From Firmicutes bacterium UBA5420 (lineage in GTDB: Bacteria > Bacillota > Limnochordia > Darwinibacteriales > Darwinibacteriaceae), in assembly GCA_002409455.1 (NCBI GenBank), contig DHNI01000035.1:14877-22953 (forward strand): 8,077 nt of DNA, given 5' to 3'. This document shows, one piece after another, positions 6,768-8,077 of this stretch. How positions within the stretch are numbered: position 1 is the stretch's first letter; each line of letters begins with the position of its first letter. Both the position numbers and the translations under genes were made by a program. Under the pieces are notes generated by a model. The model did no database searches. It saw only the letters and a list, made by a program, of their open reading frames with translations, and was not told the origin of the DNA.

Positions 6768-8077
6768 TACTCCTCCTCCTTTGAAATTTCCTCAAGCAGC
6801 TTACGCAAGCCACCAATGAATTCGTCTCCTAAAAACGCAATCTCAACTTCTTTTCCCTTGCCCAAGGATCGTAGTAGCTTTGCAGACAGCTCATACAATG
6901 ACGTTGCACCGATGCTGCCCGAACTGCTCCTCACCTTATGGACTATTTGCACGGCATCTTCATATCGTTTTTCCTTGATTGCATGGGCGAGTTTGTCCCC
7001 TGTTTCCTGGTTTTCATCAAAATACTCCATCAGAACCTCTTGGTAGATGTCGGCCCTTCCACCCATACTTTTAAGACCGGCCGTCCTATCCAAGACCCCT
7101 GGTTCTTGCGGGGCAGCACACTCGCTGTCCGAGAGAATATCCCTAATCTTCCTAAGAAACTGATCAGGGTCAAAGGGTTTGCTGATGTAATGGTAAATTC
7201 CACTCGCTTCACAACTTTCCTTGACACCCAAAATTACATCGGCTGTCATAGCAACGATAGGCACGCTAGGAGATATCTTTCGAATAGCCTCCGCTGCATC
7301 GTAACCGTTCATAACAGGCATATGCAAGTCCATCAGTACTAGAGCAATTTTCTCTTGATGCTGACGATACAGTTCAACACCCTGCTTGCCGTCAGAGGCC
7401 AAAATCGACTCAATACCGATCTGCTGCAAAAGAGATTGCGAGATCAACTGATTGGTTGCATTATCTTCAACGACCAATACGGTGTAAGACTTCTCAAGAA
7501 CGATCGGTTCGTATTTCTCTATTTCCGAAGGCTGCGTGGCACCTACTGCCTTTATGTTAAATGTATTCAGTATGCTGTTCAGAAGAACAGAAGGGATAAT
7601 GGGCTTGCCGATGCCGACCTGGATTTCATATTCGCCAAGCCGATCAAAGAGGTCCTCTCTCATCATGGGTAGCAGCATAATAATTTCGGGCTTTTTAATG
7701 ATCTTGTTGTTGTCACGCACCGCCTCCACGAAATTAAAACCACCTTCTGGGGGCGTATCATAATCGACGATAAGTAAATCAAAGGGCTTCGCGAATTTGC
7801 AGTCAGACGCCTCAAGCATGCTCATGGCGCTCGCCCGAGATGTAGTCAGCTCACAGTGCATGCCAAGGGCGGCAAGATAGCTTTCGATGAGGTTCATATT
7901 CGCGCCTGTTTTCTCCAGGACAAGTGTTCGAACATCCTTGAAAGGATACGCAGCTAAGGTCTCCTTGTACAGATTTTCCCTTTCCTGATCGACAGATAGA
8001 GGCAAGTGCATAATAAAGGTTGAACCTTCGCCGGGGGTGCTAAAGACTTGTATTTTTCCATCCATCATATCCAAAAG
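6767..8077 (-). CDS. Hybrid histidine kinase, C-terminal part: HATPase tail, two receivers and HPt (5' end outside window)
   Basis: Only the last 437 codons or so are present; the frame runs off the right edge with no real start. The leftmost possible start is an in-frame TTG inside the ATPase domain. The fragment opens with DMMDGKIQVFSTPGEGSTF, the end of a histidine kinase ATPase domain. Numbering below counts from that TTG. A first receiver-like domain (about 47-172) keeps Asp104 and Lys157 but lacks the acidic pair (LVLEKTG) and the Thr/Ser (MLLPMM), so it is probably a pseudo-receiver. A second receiver (197-315) is complete: Glu203/Asp204, Asp249 in LMDLHMP, Thr277 and Lys299. A C-terminal HPt domain (about 325-430) has the phospho-His at 379 in HKVRSSSGSIGA. 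This implies an internal phosphorelay His-Asp249-His379, then onward to the receiver of the overlapping EAL gene. Sensor domains lie outside the window. Confidence 0.93.
   Translation of the reverse strand, partial: LLDMMDGKIQVFSTPGEGSTFIMHLPLSVDQERENLYKETLAAYPFKDVRTLVLEKTGANMNLIESYLAALGMHCELTTSRASAMSMLEASDCKFAKPFDLLIVDYDTPPEGGFNFVEAVRDNNKIIKKPEIIMLLPMMREDLFDRLGEYEIQVGIGKPIIPSVLLNSILNTFNIKAVGATQPSEIEKYEPIVLEKSYTVLVVEDNATNQLISQSLLQQIGIESILASDGKQGVELYRQHQEKIALVLMDLHMPVMNGYDAAEAIRKISPSVPIVAMTADVILGVKESCEASGIYHYISKPFDPDQFLRKIRDILSDSECAAPQEPGVLDRTAGLKSMGGRADIYQEVLMEYFDENQETGDKLAHAIKEKRYEDAVQIVHKVRSSSGSIGATSLYELSAKLLRSLGKGKEVEIAFLGDEFIGGLRKLLEEISKEEE
6768..6780 (-). promoter_or_regulatory. Strong ribosome binding site deciding the GTG start of the EAL protein
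   Basis: On the minus strand AGGAGGAGGAG (6770-6780) ends two bases before the GTG at 6765-6767. It also encodes the last Glu residues of the upstream kinase. The site supports the GTG start and tight translational coupling of the pair. Confidence 0.85.

Noticed and set aside
6938..7342. Plus-strand open frame of 134 codons opposite the hybrid kinase
   Set aside because: It is entirely antisense to the REC2/HPt coding sequence, with no family resemblance.
8072..8074. In-frame TTG as the start of the kinase gene
   Set aside because: It falls inside the conserved ATPase-domain sequence and the frame stays open to the window edge, so the gene simply continues beyond it.
1..8077. CRISPR arrays, tRNA or rRNA genes, transposase genes
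   Set aside because: No regularly spaced direct repeats, no tRNA-like cloverleaf or rRNA signature, and no transposase frame were seen. The only notable repeat is the inverted pair at 4194-4290.

Overview
The window looks like chromosomal DNA from an anaerobic, spore-forming Firmicute of the Clostridia, perhaps a Desulfitobacterium/Desulfosporosinus-type organism. That assignment is an inference from four things: a glycyl radical enzyme with its activase (oxygen-sensitive chemistry), a SleB-family cell-wall hydrolase, strong AGGAGG-type ribosome binding sites, and intermediate GC content. No rRNA or other marker is present to settle the taxonomy. All five supported genes lie on the minus strand, so they read from right to left.

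Right part (8077 to 4287): a signalling pair. The first gene is the 3' end of a hybrid histidine kinase whose 5' part lies beyond the window. It carries the tail of the ATPase domain, a degenerate receiver, an intact receiver and a C-terminal HPt domain. Its stop codon overlaps by one base the GTG start of the second gene, which encodes a REC-PAS-PAS-GGDEF-EAL protein. The GGDEF signature of that protein is lost (HEYRF) but every EAL catalytic residue is kept, so it should be a c-di-GMP phosphodiesterase. Its receiver is probably phosphorylated by the kinase/HPt protein.

Junction (4179-4290): a 111-base stretch holding an 18-bp perfect inverted repeat built on GGGACwGTCCC. The right copy extends into a 27-bp palindrome with one mismatched pair and runs over the stop codon of the EAL gene. 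It is either a REP/REPIN-like repeat or a pair of operators in front of the next operon.

Centre (4178 to 904): a two-gene operon, a radical-SAM glycyl radical enzyme activase (hypE-like) followed two bases later by a 790-residue glycyl radical enzyme. The enzyme carries the Cys434/Glu436/Gly765 core and the substrate-pocket residues I recall for trans-4-hydroxy-L-proline dehydratase (HypD). Together they should convert hydroxyproline to pyrroline-5-carboxylate. No P5C reductase (proC) or transporter is in the window. A hairpin with a short T-run (798-827) ends this operon.

Left part (748 to 1): a separate gene for a lipoprotein with a carboxypeptidase-regulatory-like beta domain and a C-terminal SleB/CwlJ-type hydrolase domain. 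A likely terminator hairpin follows it at the window edge. The 155 bases between this gene and hypD hold only the hypD terminator and the lipoprotein's ribosome binding site; I see no promoter there that I can defend.
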